From NCBI GenBank assembly GCA_036504235.1, contig DASXVN010000077.1, positions 1-56,259 on the forward strand: a stretch of 56,259 bases of DNA, read 5' to 3'. The notes below the pieces were generated by a model that worked only from the letters and a program-made list of their open reading frames with translations, did no database searches and was not told where the DNA came from. Of this stretch, positions 40,665 to 49,098 are shown piece by piece (positions within the stretch are counted from its first letter, which is position 1; every line of letters begins with the position of its first letter). The translations under genes and the position numbers were made by a program. Origin of the DNA: Zipacnadum sp036504235 (GTDB taxonomy: Bacteria > Armatimonadota > Zipacnadia > Zipacnadales > Zipacnadaceae).

Positions 40665-40690
40665 CGAGGGGGGGAGAGGGCCGTTGACCA

Positions 40691-40748
40691 TCGGTGGCAC
40701 CGGCTGCCTGCCCTGAGCTTGTCGAAGGGTCTCGCCGGTGTGGCCGTT
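40691..40748. repeat. CACCGGC hairpin carrying a CCTGAGCTTGTCGAAGGG cassette
   Basis: GGTGGCACCGGC then TGCCTGC, the 18-base cassette at 40712-40729, then TCTCGCCGGTG. The arms match the 19120-19138 hairpin; the cassette replaces the loop. A GGCCGTT linker follows. Confidence 0.82.
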
Positions 40749-40761
40749 AGCCGTGGCCGTT

Positions 40762-40879
40762 GTAGGGGCGGAAGTTTTCGCGGCGCGCGAAAATCTCCGC
40801 CCGCGCCAGGGCGCTAGACCGTGGCTCCGGGGCCACCGCGGGCGGAGTTTCGGCGCCGACGCCGAACTTCCGCCCCTAC
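40762..40879. repeat. Cruciform-type inverted-pair repeat (GTAGGGGCGGAAGTT type)
   Basis: Outer arms 40762-40776 / 40865-40879 form 15 bp and inner arms 40792-40805 / 40837-40850 form 14 with one mismatch. Side hairpin 1 is TTCGCG-GCG-CGCGAA and side hairpin 2 is CGGCG-CCGA-CGCCG. Arms equal those of 22753-22864, stems differ. A CCCTCTCC hairpin with a GGGTGAGGCC tail follows at 40913-40950. Confidence 0.9.
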
Positions 40880-41019
40880 GGGACACGACCTTTCCCGCCG
40901 TTCGCCGTTCTCCCCCTCTCCTGCCAGGAGAGGGGGCGGGGGGGTGAGGCCGGCCTCACCGCGCCGCAAGCTCCCGCCGTTACCGGGAACGCTACTCCGC
41001 CGCTATCCGTCCAAGAGGT

Positions 41020-42048
41020 ATGAAACCGTTCCACGAAGATCACGTATTCTGGGGAGTCCTCGCCTTGGTGGCGTTGGCGGGTGCGGTCTGTGTTTCCTGC
41101 CTGGCGGTTGGGGGCGACCTGTCGGACCAGACCGCGGCGGCGCTTCCCCAGGCCAGTTCGGGAGGAGGCCAACCAGCCATGTCTGACCAACCTGCGCCGG
41201 GAACTTGGCGCCAACTGACGCCGGAAGAGACCGCCGTCCTCGTCAATAAGGGCACCGAGCGGCCCTTTGTCGGGGAATATACGGATACCTTCGCGGCCGG
41301 AGTCTACACCTGCAAGCGCTGCGGGGCGCTGCTCTACCGCTCGCAGGACAAGTTCCGGTCGGATTGTGGCTGGCCGGCCTTTGACGACGCGATCCCCGGG
41401 GCGGTCCGGCAGACCCCCGACGCCGACGGGCAGCGCACCGAGATCACCTGCGCCAATTGCGGCGCGCACCTGGGCCACGTCTTTGTCGGCGAGCGCCTCA
41501 CCGACAAGAACACGCGCTACTGCGTCAATTCGATCTCCATGTCCTTCGTTCCGGCGGACCAGGCCAAGACCGAGCGCGCCTACTTCGCCGGAGGTTGTTT
41601 CTGGGGCGTGGAGTACCTGCTGCAGCAGCAGCCGGGCGTGCTCAAGACCACCGTCGGCTACACCGGCGGCACCACCGAGCATCCCACCTACGAGCAGGTC
41701 TGCGCCGGCCACACCGGCCACGCGGAGACCGTCGAGGTGCTCTACGATCCGGTCCGAGTCTCCTTTGAGACGCTGGCCAAGCTGTTTTTCGAGATCCACG
41801 ACCCCACCCAGGCCAACGGCCAGGGCCCGGACCTCGGCGACCAGTACCGCTCGGCGATCTTCTTCACCACCGACGAGCAAAAGACGGTAGCCGACAAGCT
41901 GATCGCGGACCTCAAAGGCCGCGGCATGAACGTAGTAACCCAGGTAGTCCCCGCCGGCGAGTTCTGGCCCGCGGAGGCCTACCATCAGGACTACTACAAG
42001 AACAAAGGCACCGAGCCCTACTGCCACGTGCGGCAGAAGCTGTGGTAG
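41020..42048 (+). CDS. msrBA: Exported bifunctional methionine sulfoxide reductase MsrB-MsrA
   Basis: The fusion repairs both stereoisomers of methionine sulfoxide. The 342-residue protein has an N-terminal hydrophobic segment (about residues 10-30), so the enzyme is probably exported or membrane-anchored. MsrB follows (about 60-175) with zinc pairs CKRC and CANC and catalytic Cys in RYCVNSISM. MsrA (about 188-340) has catalytic GGCFWG and ends in YHQDYYKN. The order B-then-A with an export signal resembles envelope repair enzymes such as PilB of Neisseria without its thioredoxin domain. The electron donor is not in the window. Confidence 0.93.
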   Translation: MKPFHEDHVFWGVLALVALAGAVCVSCLAVGGDLSDQTAAALPQASSGGGQPAMSDQPAPGTWRQLTPEETAVLVNKGTERPFVGEYTDTFAAGVYTCKRCGALLYRSQDKFRSDCGWPAFDDAIPGAVRQTPDADGQRTEITCANCGAHLGHVFVGERLTDKNTRYCVNSISMSFVPADQAKTERAYFAGGCFWGVEYLLQQQPGVLKTTVGYTGGTTEHPTYEQVCAGHTGHAETVEVLYDPVRVSFETLAKLFFEIHDPTQANGQGPDLGDQYRSAIFFTTDEQKTVADKLIADLKGRGMNVVTQVVPAGEFWPAEAYHQDYYKNKGTEPYCHVRQKLW

Positions 42049-42067
42049 AGGGCGAAGTGTTAGCCGT

Positions 42068-42116
42068 CAGTGGCACCGGCTTCCCGCCCTGAGCTTGTCG
42101 AAGGGTCTCGCCGGTG
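42068..42116. repeat. CACCGGC hairpin carrying a CCTGAGCTTGTCGAAGGG cassette
   Basis: GTGGCACCGGC, TTCCCGC, the cassette at 42088-42105, then TCTCGCCGGTG. It is a second instance of the arrangement at 40691-40748. Confidence 0.82.
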
Positions 42117-42135
42117 GCCGTTTGCTCTTGCCGTC

Positions 42136-42244
42136 GTAGGGGCGGCTTTCGCGATGTCCGCAGCGCGACAGCCGCCCGCGTCGGGGCGAAAGTGAGCGGC
42201 CTCCCGGGGGTGGATGTTGCGGCGGACCACAAAATCCACCCCTA
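42136..42244. repeat. Divergent inverted-pair repeat and CGGGGGTGGAT half
   Basis: The left half is GTAGGGGCGGCT, a hairpin with loop TCCG, then AGCCGCCCGCG. The right half (about 42205-42244) pairs GGGGTGGAT with ATCCACCCC. The outer GTAGGGG / CCCCTAC ends pair. A CCCTCTCCTGCCAGGAGAGG hairpin follows at 42303-42325. The 310-base gap holds nothing else that I see. Confidence 0.75.
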
Positions 42245-42358
42245 CGAACGGCCTTTGCCGTTTGCAGGGGGGAGACTGCCCTGTCCTGCCGTTTGTCGTT
42301 CCCCCCTCTCCTGCCAGGAGAGGGGCAGGGGTGAGGCCGGCCGCCGCGCCGTTACTCC

Positions 42359-44233
42359 CTACTCCCTCCACCCGTAGAACCCCACGCGTCCCCAGTCCTC
42401 CAACTCCGCCGGTATCACGATCTCCGTGCCGTCGGCGCGGGTTTCGTGGATCATGGCCTCCATGTGCGGGGCTACGAAGTTGCTGATCTGCATCCGCTCG
42501 CAGTTGATCAGGCGCACCGCCAGCGGGCCGGTGCCCCAGCCGGCCAGGCCGCCCAGCAGGCGCGTCCCGTGGCAGTTCTCGCACCAGACCGAGGCGCCGA
42601 TCCGCGGCCGGGCCTCCGTCTGCCAGTTCACCAGCAGCAGGTCGCCCACGTTGCGCAGCACGTACGGCGCCCAGCCGGAATGCTCGGAATCCACGCCGTA
42701 GACCCGCATCGGGCCCTCCATGTCCTCAAAGACCCGCCCGTGGTTCCTGTCTCCCTGGAAGCCGCCGCCCCAGGCGAACAGGTACGTGCCCCCCGCGTGG
42801 CCGCGCGCCAGGAAGGCCGTGTAGCCGCCGGGCTCGGTCCAGGTGTTGACCATGAACAGCACCGAGCGGCCGCCGCAGCGCCAGTCAATCCCCACGCCGT
42901 CCACCCCGCCGCTGTGCATCTGGATCTCCTTGATGAGCACCTCCGCGTCGGCGGTGTCCGGGGTCTCCAGGGCGGTCGCGCCGTCCGGGCCGAGCAGCCG
43001 GACCTCGGAGCGGTGCTGGCCGATCAGCTTGGTGTTGGCCCGCAGGCGCACGGTCTGCTCCAGCCGGTACTGACCCATGGGCAGGAAGACGACCTCCTGG
43101 TCGTCAATCGCCGCCTGCAGCGCGCGGCTGTCATCCTGCACCCCGTCGCCCACCGCGCCGTAGCGGATCACGCTGCCCGGCGAGTCCTCGTCGGCGTACA
43201 TATCGGCGAGGTCGTAGTCGGGCCCGCCGGTCACGATCGGGTAGGGGAGAGTCCCCTCCGGTGCGGCCTGACCATCAAGGTACGTGGCGCCCAGCGTGTA
43301 GCCCGCAATCGTCATTTCGCCGCAGGCCGCGCCGGGGACATGGTCGCGGATGGCCTCCTGGCAGTTGGTGAAGCGCGTATTGAGCACCAGCAGCTCCCCG
43401 CCCGGGCAGTCAATCGCCGCGCCGGAGGTGGGCCGCCGGAAGTCGCAGTCCATCACGATGACCCCGCCCTGCGTATTCGCGCGCAGGGCCACCGGGGCGT
43501 CCTCCACCACGGTATCCTTGACCAGCGTGGCCGGCTCGCTGTTGAGGATGACCATCGCGGCCTCGCTCTGGCCCCGGAAGGTGCAGGCAACTACGCTGTT
43601 CATCGAGTAGGCCCCGGCGAAAAAGCCGATCTCGCCGCCTTCGATCAGGCACTTGTACAGATGGATGCGGCCGCTGTCGTCGGGCATCCAGACGGCAGCG
43701 CGCCCCGACTTGAGCAACAGGTGGGAGTGCTCAATCGAGGCGTCGTGGTCGGCCCACCACCAGGCCACCACCGCGGCGGGGTTGCCCTCCTCGATGATGA
43801 AGTCCAGGTTGCGCAGGGCGGTATGGAAGACCCAGTTGAGCCCGCCGTGCCCGGTGCGGTAGTGCGTATGGTCGGTGACGTCCTGGTCGCTGCCGCAGGT
43901 GAGCTGGATCATCGCCTTGACCTCGCCGGCGAAACCGGGCGTGGCGGCGGGCAGGATCAGGGTGGCCTTCGCCTGCGGGTCGCAGAGCAGGTGCATGCCC
44001 TTCCAGAGCAGCAGGCTGTCGCTGAGCTTGTAGGTGCCGGCCGGGAAGAAGACGATTCCCGCATGCTTGTCGCCGAGCGAGCCGGCATGATAGTCAATCG
44101 CGTCCTGGATGGCCTGGGTATCGTCGGCCACCCCGTCGCCGACCGCGCCAAAGTCGGTCACGATCTTGTAGTGCTCCCGGTGATACCGAGGCTCGTCCCA
44201 AGTCAGGCCCTCCGAACAACGTTTGCTGCGCAT
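42359..44233 (-). CDS. Two-domain beta-helix protein (pectate-lyase-3 / GH55-like)
   Basis: The 624-residue protein contains two copies of the pectate-lyase-3 opening motif: DFGAVGDGVADDTQAIQDAID near residue 30 and RYGAVGDGVQDDSRALQAAID near residue 365. Each starts a right-handed beta-helix. This tandem layout is that of GH55-type exo-beta-1,3-glucanases and related enzymes. FFPAGTYKLSDSLLLWKGM and FLPMGQYRLEQTVRLRANTKLIG are the matching first coils. There is no signal peptide. The catalytic acid was not identified. It is followed on the same strand, upstream, by a GT4 gene. Confidence 0.85.
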   Translation of the reverse strand: MRSKRCSEGLTWDEPRYHREHYKIVTDFGAVGDGVADDTQAIQDAIDYHAGSLGDKHAGIVFFPAGTYKLSDSLLLWKGMHLLCDPQAKATLILPAATPGFAGEVKAMIQLTCGSDQDVTDHTHYRTGHGGLNWVFHTALRNLDFIIEEGNPAAVVAWWWADHDASIEHSHLLLKSGRAAVWMPDDSGRIHLYKCLIEGGEIGFFAGAYSMNSVVACTFRGQSEAAMVILNSEPATLVKDTVVEDAPVALRANTQGGVIVMDCDFRRPTSGAAIDCPGGELLVLNTRFTNCQEAIRDHVPGAACGEMTIAGYTLGATYLDGQAAPEGTLPYPIVTGGPDYDLADMYADEDSPGSVIRYGAVGDGVQDDSRALQAAIDDQEVVFLPMGQYRLEQTVRLRANTKLIGQHRSEVRLLGPDGATALETPDTADAEVLIKEIQMHSGGVDGVGIDWRCGGRSVLFMVNTWTEPGGYTAFLARGHAGGTYLFAWGGGFQGDRNHGRVFEDMEGPMRVYGVDSEHSGWAPYVLRNVGDLLLVNWQTEARPRIGASVWCENCHGTRLLGGLAGWGTGPLAVRLINCERMQISNFVAPHMEAMIHETRADGTEIVIPAELEDWGRVGFYGWRE

Positions 44234-44272
44234 AGTGGTGAACTCCTTCGGGTTTCTAGATAGGGTGCGTCG

Positions 44273-45349
44273 CTACAGCAAGCGCCGGAAGGCGGCTACG
44301 GTCAGCTCCGCCTGCCGGCGCAGGGTGAATAGCTCAGAAGCGCGCTGCCGGGCGGCCTCGCCCATCTGGCGGCGCAAGGCCTCGTCGGAGAGCAGCCGGT
44401 CCAGCGTCTCGGCCAGGCCCGCCACGTCCCCCGGCGGCGAGAGCAGGCCGGTAACGCCGTTTTCCACCGCCTCGTTGATGCCGGGGGAATCGCTACCCGC
44501 GCCGGGAATGCCCAGAAACGCCGCCTCAATCAGGCACAGCCCCAGGCCCTCCCCCTGCACGGAGGGCAGCACCGCGACCTGGAAAAGTTGCGTGAGCGCC
44601 AGGGCGTCATGGCGATAGCCGAGCAGCCGGAAGCGCTTGCCCAAACCCAGGCGCTCGGCCTGCTGCGCCAGTTGCTCCTGCAGCGGCCCGCGCCCCAGGC
44701 ACAGACAATGCAGGTCCGGATGTCGCGCGGACAGCTCGGCCATCGCCTCCAGCAGCACATGGTGGCCCTTTTTCGGCGAGAGGTGCGCCACCACGCCGAT
44801 CACGGGCACGTCGGCGGGCAGGCCGATCTCGGCCCGCAACTCCTCCGGCGGCGGGAGACTCTGAAAGCTTTCCGGGTCCAAACCGTTGTAGATGACCTCC
44901 ACCCGCTCGGGCGGGACCCCCGCGGCCAGCAGGTATTCGCGCACCCCGCGCGAGGGGCACAGCAGCCGGTCGGCGTCGCGATACCAGCGCACCGTAGTCA
45001 TGCCGTGTACGTGGCCGACGCAGGGCAGCCCCTCGCGGTGCGCCACCCGCGCGCCCCACCAGGACGCAGTGGACAGGTGCGTGTGGACGATCTGCGGGCG
45101 GAACTCCTGCACCAGGCGACGCAGGCGGCGGCCCGTAAGAGGGTTGAACTTGCCGGAGAGGGTCAGCGGGCGGCAGGGCACTCCCCGCCGCGCCAGTTCC
45201 TCCTCCAGCAGGGCCAGCGGCTTGGTGGCGACCAGGACCTCATGCCCCAGCCGGATCAGGTCCTGGGCAAGATAGGTCACCACCCGCTCCGCCCCGGAGT
45301 AGTGGGAGGGCGTGATCGCTTCCAGGATGCGGAGAGAAGAGTCAGCCAT
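44273..45349 (-). CDS. Glycosyltransferase family 4 (GT-B)
   Basis: The 358-residue protein opens with RILEAITPSHYSGAERVVTYLAQDLIRLGHEV, the Gly/Glu acceptor-side motif of GT4. HTHLSTASWWGARVAHREG follows. The C-terminal nucleotide-sugar domain has VIGVVAHLSPKKGHHVLLEAMA, LGRGPLQEQL, VLPSVQGEGLGLCLIEAAFLGIPGAGSDSPGINEAVENG (E-x7-E). It adds a sugar to a lipid or glycan acceptor. The start is uncertain: ATG 45349 lacks a strong Shine-Dalgarno, and the frame stays open to 45433. It is divergent from thiE. Confidence 0.9.
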   Translation of the reverse strand: MADSSLRILEAITPSHYSGAERVVTYLAQDLIRLGHEVLVATKPLALLEEELARRGVPCRPLTLSGKFNPLTGRRLRRLVQEFRPQIVHTHLSTASWWGARVAHREGLPCVGHVHGMTTVRWYRDADRLLCPSRGVREYLLAAGVPPERVEVIYNGLDPESFQSLPPPEELRAEIGLPADVPVIGVVAHLSPKKGHHVLLEAMAELSARHPDLHCLCLGRGPLQEQLAQQAERLGLGKRFRLLGYRHDALALTQLFQVAVLPSVQGEGLGLCLIEAAFLGIPGAGSDSPGINEAVENGVTGLLSPPGDVAGLAETLDRLLSDEALRRQMGEAARQRASELFTLRRQAELTVAAFRRLL

Positions 45350-45504
45350 AGCCTGCTCAGATTCGCCCTCAGGACCGCTAGCTCCTCGCTGCACGAAGGG
45401 AATCTGTCCGGGGGGCGCGAACTGGAACCCCATACCATCTAGGAAGGCAGGGAGGGACCAGCCGCGTGGCCTCCCTGCCCGACTGCTGCCGGAGGCGTCC
45501 TTCC

Positions 45505-46143
45505 ATGGTCGCGAGCCTGCGTTCTCGAATCTACTACCTGACCCCGGCCACTTTGCCCCCGACGACCACCGAGCTGGTCAACCTCGTCGCGCGGATGCTC
45601 CGTGCCGGGGTCGGCCTGGTGCAGTACCGGGCCAAGGAGGCGACGACCCGGCGCATGCTGGAGGACGTGGAGGCGCTGCTCAAGCTCACCCGTCCGGCCG
45701 GAGTGCCGCTGATCGTCAATGACCGGGTGGACGTAGCGCTGGCCGCCTGCGCCGACGGGGTGCACGTGGGCGCCGAAGACCTGCCGGCCAACGTGGTGCG
45801 CCGGATGATGGGCCCGGTGGCTCTCGTCGGCGTGAGCGCCGATACCCCCGCGGCCGCGCGCCAGGCCGAGAAGCAGGGCGCTTCCTACGTCGCCTGCGGC
45901 GCGATCTTCCCCTCTTCGGTCAAGCCCGAGAAGCCGCCCCTCGGCCCGGAGGGCCTCGCGGCGGTGCGCCAGGCCGTGAACCTCCCGGTCTGCGCCATCG
46001 GCGGGATCACCCTGGAGAACCTCCCCCAGTTGCAGCCGGTGCGCCCCAACCTGCTAGCGGTAATCTCAGCCATCAACGACGCCCCGGACCCCGAGACCGC
46101 CGCCCGCGAACTGGTAGAAGCCGCCCAGCGGCTGTGGGGGTAG
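45505..46143 (+). CDS. thiE: Thiamine-phosphate synthase
   Basis: ThiE joins HMP-pyrophosphate and thiazole phosphate into thiamine monophosphate. The 212-residue length is typical. Motifs: GVGLVQYRAKEATTR, VPLIVNDRVDVALAACADGVHVGAEDLP, GVSADTPAAARQAEKQGASYVACGAIFPSSVKPEK and PVCAIGGITLENL. Pyrophosphate-site residues in VQYRAKE and the SSVKP loop are present. I chose ATG 45505 because GGAGG lies at 45491-45495. No other thi gene or TPP riboswitch is seen, so the gene is isolated from its pathway. A TenI-like relative is possible but less likely. Confidence 0.88.
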   Translation: MVASLRSRIYYLTPATLPPTTTELVNLVARMLRAGVGLVQYRAKEATTRRMLEDVEALLKLTRPAGVPLIVNDRVDVALAACADGVHVGAEDLPANVVRRMMGPVALVGVSADTPAAARQAEKQGASYVACGAIFPSSVKPEKPPLGPEGLAAVRQAVNLPVCAIGGITLENLPQLQPVRPNLLAVISAINDAPDPETAARELVEAAQRLWG

Positions 46144-46162
46144 GCGGACCGGTGGCCATGAT

Positions 46163-46282
46163 CCCGTAGGGGCGCGTTTCGCGGCGTCTGCGCCGCGACC
46201 CACGCCCGCTCGCTAACGAGGGCGAACTCAAGCTAATTCTGTGCGGAAAACATAGGGAATTGAGTATGGCGTCCCCGGAACT
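46163..46282. repeat. Palindromic half-repeat joined to a GTATGGCGTCCCCGGAA segment (copy A)
   Basis: CCCGTAGGGGCGCG, hairpin CGCGGCG-TCTG-CGCCGCG, ACCCACGCCCG, then CTCGCTAACG. An AT-richer stretch ends in GAGTATGGCGTCCCCGGAA. The same succession recurs at 47438-47555. Just after it lies a perfect 16-base palindrome CGGGGGAATTCCCCCG (46285-46300). The 347-base gap has no gene that I can support. Confidence 0.85.
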
Positions 46283-46490
46283 CCCGGGGGAATTCCCCCG
46301 TAATCTCCAGAATTCCCGAAGGACGGAAAGGGTTCGTATCAAGAGAAGGACTTGACCCCCTGAAGGTCGAATGAGAGTAGTTCCAATGTTATCCCCTGCA
46401 TCTGGGACGCACTCGGCTGAACCGAGAGGGGCCGCTGCACACTCCTGGTGACTGATGGTCACAAATCCTACGAAGGGTGGATGATCGGTC

Positions 46491-47372
46491 GTGAACAGAA
46501 TCGCTTGGACAATGTTGGGGGTCTTCGTGCTGGTGGCGACGCTGCTGGTTGGCGGTTGTGGGGGCAGCGGGGACACGCCGGCGGTTAGCAAGATCGCCTT
46601 CCAGAGCAAACGCGATGGCAACTATGAAATCTACGTGATGAACGCCAACGGCAGCGGCCCGACCCGGTTGACCAACAACCCGGCGGAGGACAAGGACCCT
46701 TCCTGGTCCCCGGACCGCAAGCACCTCGCCTTCGCGAGCAACCGCGATGGCAACTTTCAAATCTACGTGATGAACGCCGACGGCACCGGCCAGACCCGGT
46801 TGACCAACAACCCGGCGGACGACGATGAACCTTCCTGGTCCCCGGACGGCGCGCACCTCGCTTTCGTCAGCTACCGCGATGGCAACGATGAAATCTACGT
46901 GATGAACGCCGATGGGAGTGGCCAGACCCGGTTGACCAACAACCCGGCGGGCAGCTACGACCCTTCCTGGTCCCCCGACGGCGAGCACCTCGCCTTCGCG
47001 AGCTACCGCGATGGCAGCGATGACCTCTATGTGATGAACGCCAATGGGAGCGCTCCGACCCGGTTGACCAACAACGCGGGTGCTTACGAACCTTCCTGGG
47101 CCCCGGACGGCACGCACCTCGCCTTCGTCAGCTACCGCAATGGCGGTGGCGGTGATATCTACGTGATGAAGGCCGACGGCACCGCCCAGACCCAGTTGAC
47201 CAACTACCCGGCGGGCAACTACGCACCTTGCTGGTCCCCTGACAGCAAGCGCCTTGCTTTCGAGAGCTACCGCGATGGCGGCAACGGTGAGATCTACGTG
47301 ATGAACGCCGACGGCACCGGCCTAACCAACCTGACCAACAACCCGGCGTACGACTCACATGCTTCCTGGTAG
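46491..47372 (+). CDS. Lipoprotein TolB/PD40-type beta-propeller
   Basis: The 293-residue lipoprotein starts with GTG. The signal ends LLVGGC, with lipidated Cys23. Six WD40-like PD40 repeats of about 43 residues follow, each with (I/L)AF.S.RDG..EIYVMN..G...TRLTNNPA....PSWSPD. The last unit ends just after its final strand pair, so the propeller may close with the N-terminal strand. The repeats are very similar even at DNA level, suggesting recent duplication. It likely binds ligands or proteins at the outer face of a membrane. A similar propeller gene lies downstream. Confidence 0.88.
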   Translation: MNRIAWTMLGVFVLVATLLVGGCGGSGDTPAVSKIAFQSKRDGNYEIYVMNANGSGPTRLTNNPAEDKDPSWSPDRKHLAFASNRDGNFQIYVMNADGTGQTRLTNNPADDDEPSWSPDGAHLAFVSYRDGNDEIYVMNADGSGQTRLTNNPAGSYDPSWSPDGEHLAFASYRDGSDDLYVMNANGSAPTRLTNNAGAYEPSWAPDGTHLAFVSYRNGGGGDIYVMKADGTAQTQLTNYPAGNYAPCWSPDSKRLAFESYRDGGNGEIYVMNADGTGLTNLTNNPAYDSHASW

Positions 47373-47437
47373 TCCCGAAGAAGTCGGCACGCGGCGTATC
47401 TGCGGTGACGGGACTGTGGAGATAACGGCCGTTCCCC

Positions 47438-47555
47438 GTAGGGGCGGCTCTCGCTTGTCCGCAAGCGACTGCCGCCCGCTCGCTAACGAAAGGCGCGAAC
47501 TCGGGCGAATTCCTAGCGAAAATAGCGGGAGTTAAGTATGGTGTCCCCGGAATTC
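47438..47555. repeat. Palindromic half-repeat joined to a GTATGGTGTCCCCGGAA segment (copy B)
   Basis: GTAGGGGCGGC, hairpin TCGCTTG-TCCG-CAAGCGA, CTGCCGCCCG, then CTCGCTAACG. A stretch similar to copy A follows and ends AAGTATGGTGTCCCCGGAATTC. It runs directly into the Shine-Dalgarno of the next gene. Confidence 0.85.
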
Positions 47556-47568
47556 AAGGAGAGCGAAG

Positions 47569-48999
47569 ATGCGTATTGGCGTGCTCAGAGGGATCATAAT
47601 CGGAGCGGCCCTCCTGGCCGCCGGGCTGGTCGTGCTGGGCTCGTGGACCCGCGGGCGCGGCCCCTCCCGCCCACCGGCAGGCGCCGGGGCGGCAGAGGTC
47701 GCCCCGACCGAGGCGTTGATCCAGGCGGAGCCCGGCGGCGAGGCCCGGCGGCTGGAGGTGCAGCTGCTGGCCGGTTCGGACCCCGTGTGGTCGCCCGATG
47801 GGCGCACGGTCGCGCTGCGCGCGACGCCCGGCCCCTCGGGGCCACCGCCGGCGCTGCCGCCGCATGCCGGCGCCGGCGAGATTCGCAAGGCGGTGGACGA
47901 GATGCGCCGCCAGGGGCAGGAGACAAGCCGCACGCGCGTGTACTTGGTGGACGTCGCGACGGGCAAGGCCCAGGAACTGCCGACGCCGGAGAAGGGCTGC
48001 GAGGTGGACGCGATGGCCTGGTGGCCTGACGGGCGGGTGCTGGAGTGCCTCCACGCCCGGTTCGTGGATGAGAGCCGCGGGCGTTCGGTGCGCCTGTGGC
48101 TGGTGAATCCGGCGGGCGGACGGGCCGAGCAGGTGGGCGAGGTCTACGGTTTCGTGCGGTTGGCATCCGGCCCGCAGGGCATAGCGATCGGCTTGGACGG
48201 CGACTCCACGCACCCGCCCTATCCCTGCGTCCTGCAACCCTCGGCGCAGGGCCCGGTGCTGACCCGTCTCAGCGGCAGGCAGGGGGGCAATTTTTGGTGG
48301 GACTCGCACGGCGGCCTGTATACCTATGGACAGGGCCACGCGGGTCCGCCCTCACCCGGCGAGGGCCGGCTGGGGGCGAGTAGGGTCGCCCTGCCCAGTG
48401 CCACGTCCACCCCCGTCACCCTCCGGGAGCCGCCGGAGCGGAGCACGGAACCACTCAGCGCTGACGAAATCCTGATGGCCGACTATTTTCCGGTCGGCAG
48501 CGCCACGCGGGCCTTCTACGCGCTCAACCCCAGCACGGGCGTGAAACGGCGGCTCACGGAGGCCTTGCCGGAGACCGCCCAAAAGCCCCTGGCGCGGATG
48601 CTGGGAGGGCGGTGGATACTCAGCGAGCAGGTCCGCTACCGCCACAGCCAACCCGTCTACCGGGTTTACGGGTACAGCCTCGCGCAGGGTGCTTTCTACC
48701 CGGTGACCGACTGGGGACCCCTGCACACGCTATTCGGGAGATACGCGGTCGGACCGGCGGACGAACTGCTGCTCGTGAAGAGCCCTAAGTTCGATTTTGC
48801 CGCCGTGGCGCACCTGCTTTCGGGGAGTGGCCGCGGCGGGGGTTCGCTGCCCTCTCTGCCGCGCCCCACCGGCTCCCTGTGGGTGCTGCAGCCGGACGAG
48901 AAGCGGCTTTTGTCCCAGACTCCCCTGGGTTCTGACGAATGGAAAGTGCAGCCGGGCGAGGGCAGCCCGGACATGAGTCTATGGCCACACCCAGGGTAG
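47569..48999 (+). CDS. Membrane-anchored beta-propeller-like protein
   Basis: The 476-residue protein has one N-terminal helix (IIIGAALLAAGLVVLG) as an uncleaved anchor or signal. An extracytosolic region follows with PD40-like pieces DPVWSPDGRTVALRA and AMAWWPDGRVLECL, then further beta-rich segments (YRVYGYSLAQGAFYPVTDWG, GSLWVLQPDEKRLLSQT). I expect a degenerate six- or seven-bladed propeller. AAGGAGAG precedes the ATG. The role is unknown. It follows the propeller lipoprotein in the same direction. Confidence 0.78.
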   Translation: MRIGVLRGIIIGAALLAAGLVVLGSWTRGRGPSRPPAGAGAAEVAPTEALIQAEPGGEARRLEVQLLAGSDPVWSPDGRTVALRATPGPSGPPPALPPHAGAGEIRKAVDEMRRQGQETSRTRVYLVDVATGKAQELPTPEKGCEVDAMAWWPDGRVLECLHARFVDESRGRSVRLWLVNPAGGRAEQVGEVYGFVRLASGPQGIAIGLDGDSTHPPYPCVLQPSAQGPVLTRLSGRQGGNFWWDSHGGLYTYGQGHAGPPSPGEGRLGASRVALPSATSTPVTLREPPERSTEPLSADEILMADYFPVGSATRAFYALNPSTGVKRRLTEALPETAQKPLARMLGGRWILSEQVRYRHSQPVYRVYGYSLAQGAFYPVTDWGPLHTLFGRYAVGPADELLLVKSPKFDFAAVAHLLSGSGRGGGSLPSLPRPTGSLWVLQPDEKRLLSQTPLGSDEWKVQPGEGSPDMSLWPHPG

Positions 49000-49049
49000 G
49001 CGAGGCCGGCAGATTCTGCGACCTACAGAGGTTGGGGGCCTTTCCGGAT

Positions 49050-49080
49050 GGGGCGCTGTGGCCTGGGGCCACAGCGCCCC
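49050..49080. terminator. Perfect 13-bp hairpin between convergent genes
   Basis: GGGGCGCTGTGGC, loop CTGGG, GCCACAGCGCCCC, then TACGCC. It lies between the propeller gene ending at 48999 and the URO-D-like gene ending at 49099. It has no T-tract on either strand, so it could be a repeat-family hairpin that also slows polymerase. Confidence 0.5.
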
Positions 49081-49098
49081 TACGCCAACTCTCCGTTC

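Noticed and set aside
47538..48029. Plus-strand open frame starting ATGGTGTCCCCGGAATTC
   Set aside because: It overlaps the propeller gene in another frame and starts inside the composite repeat.
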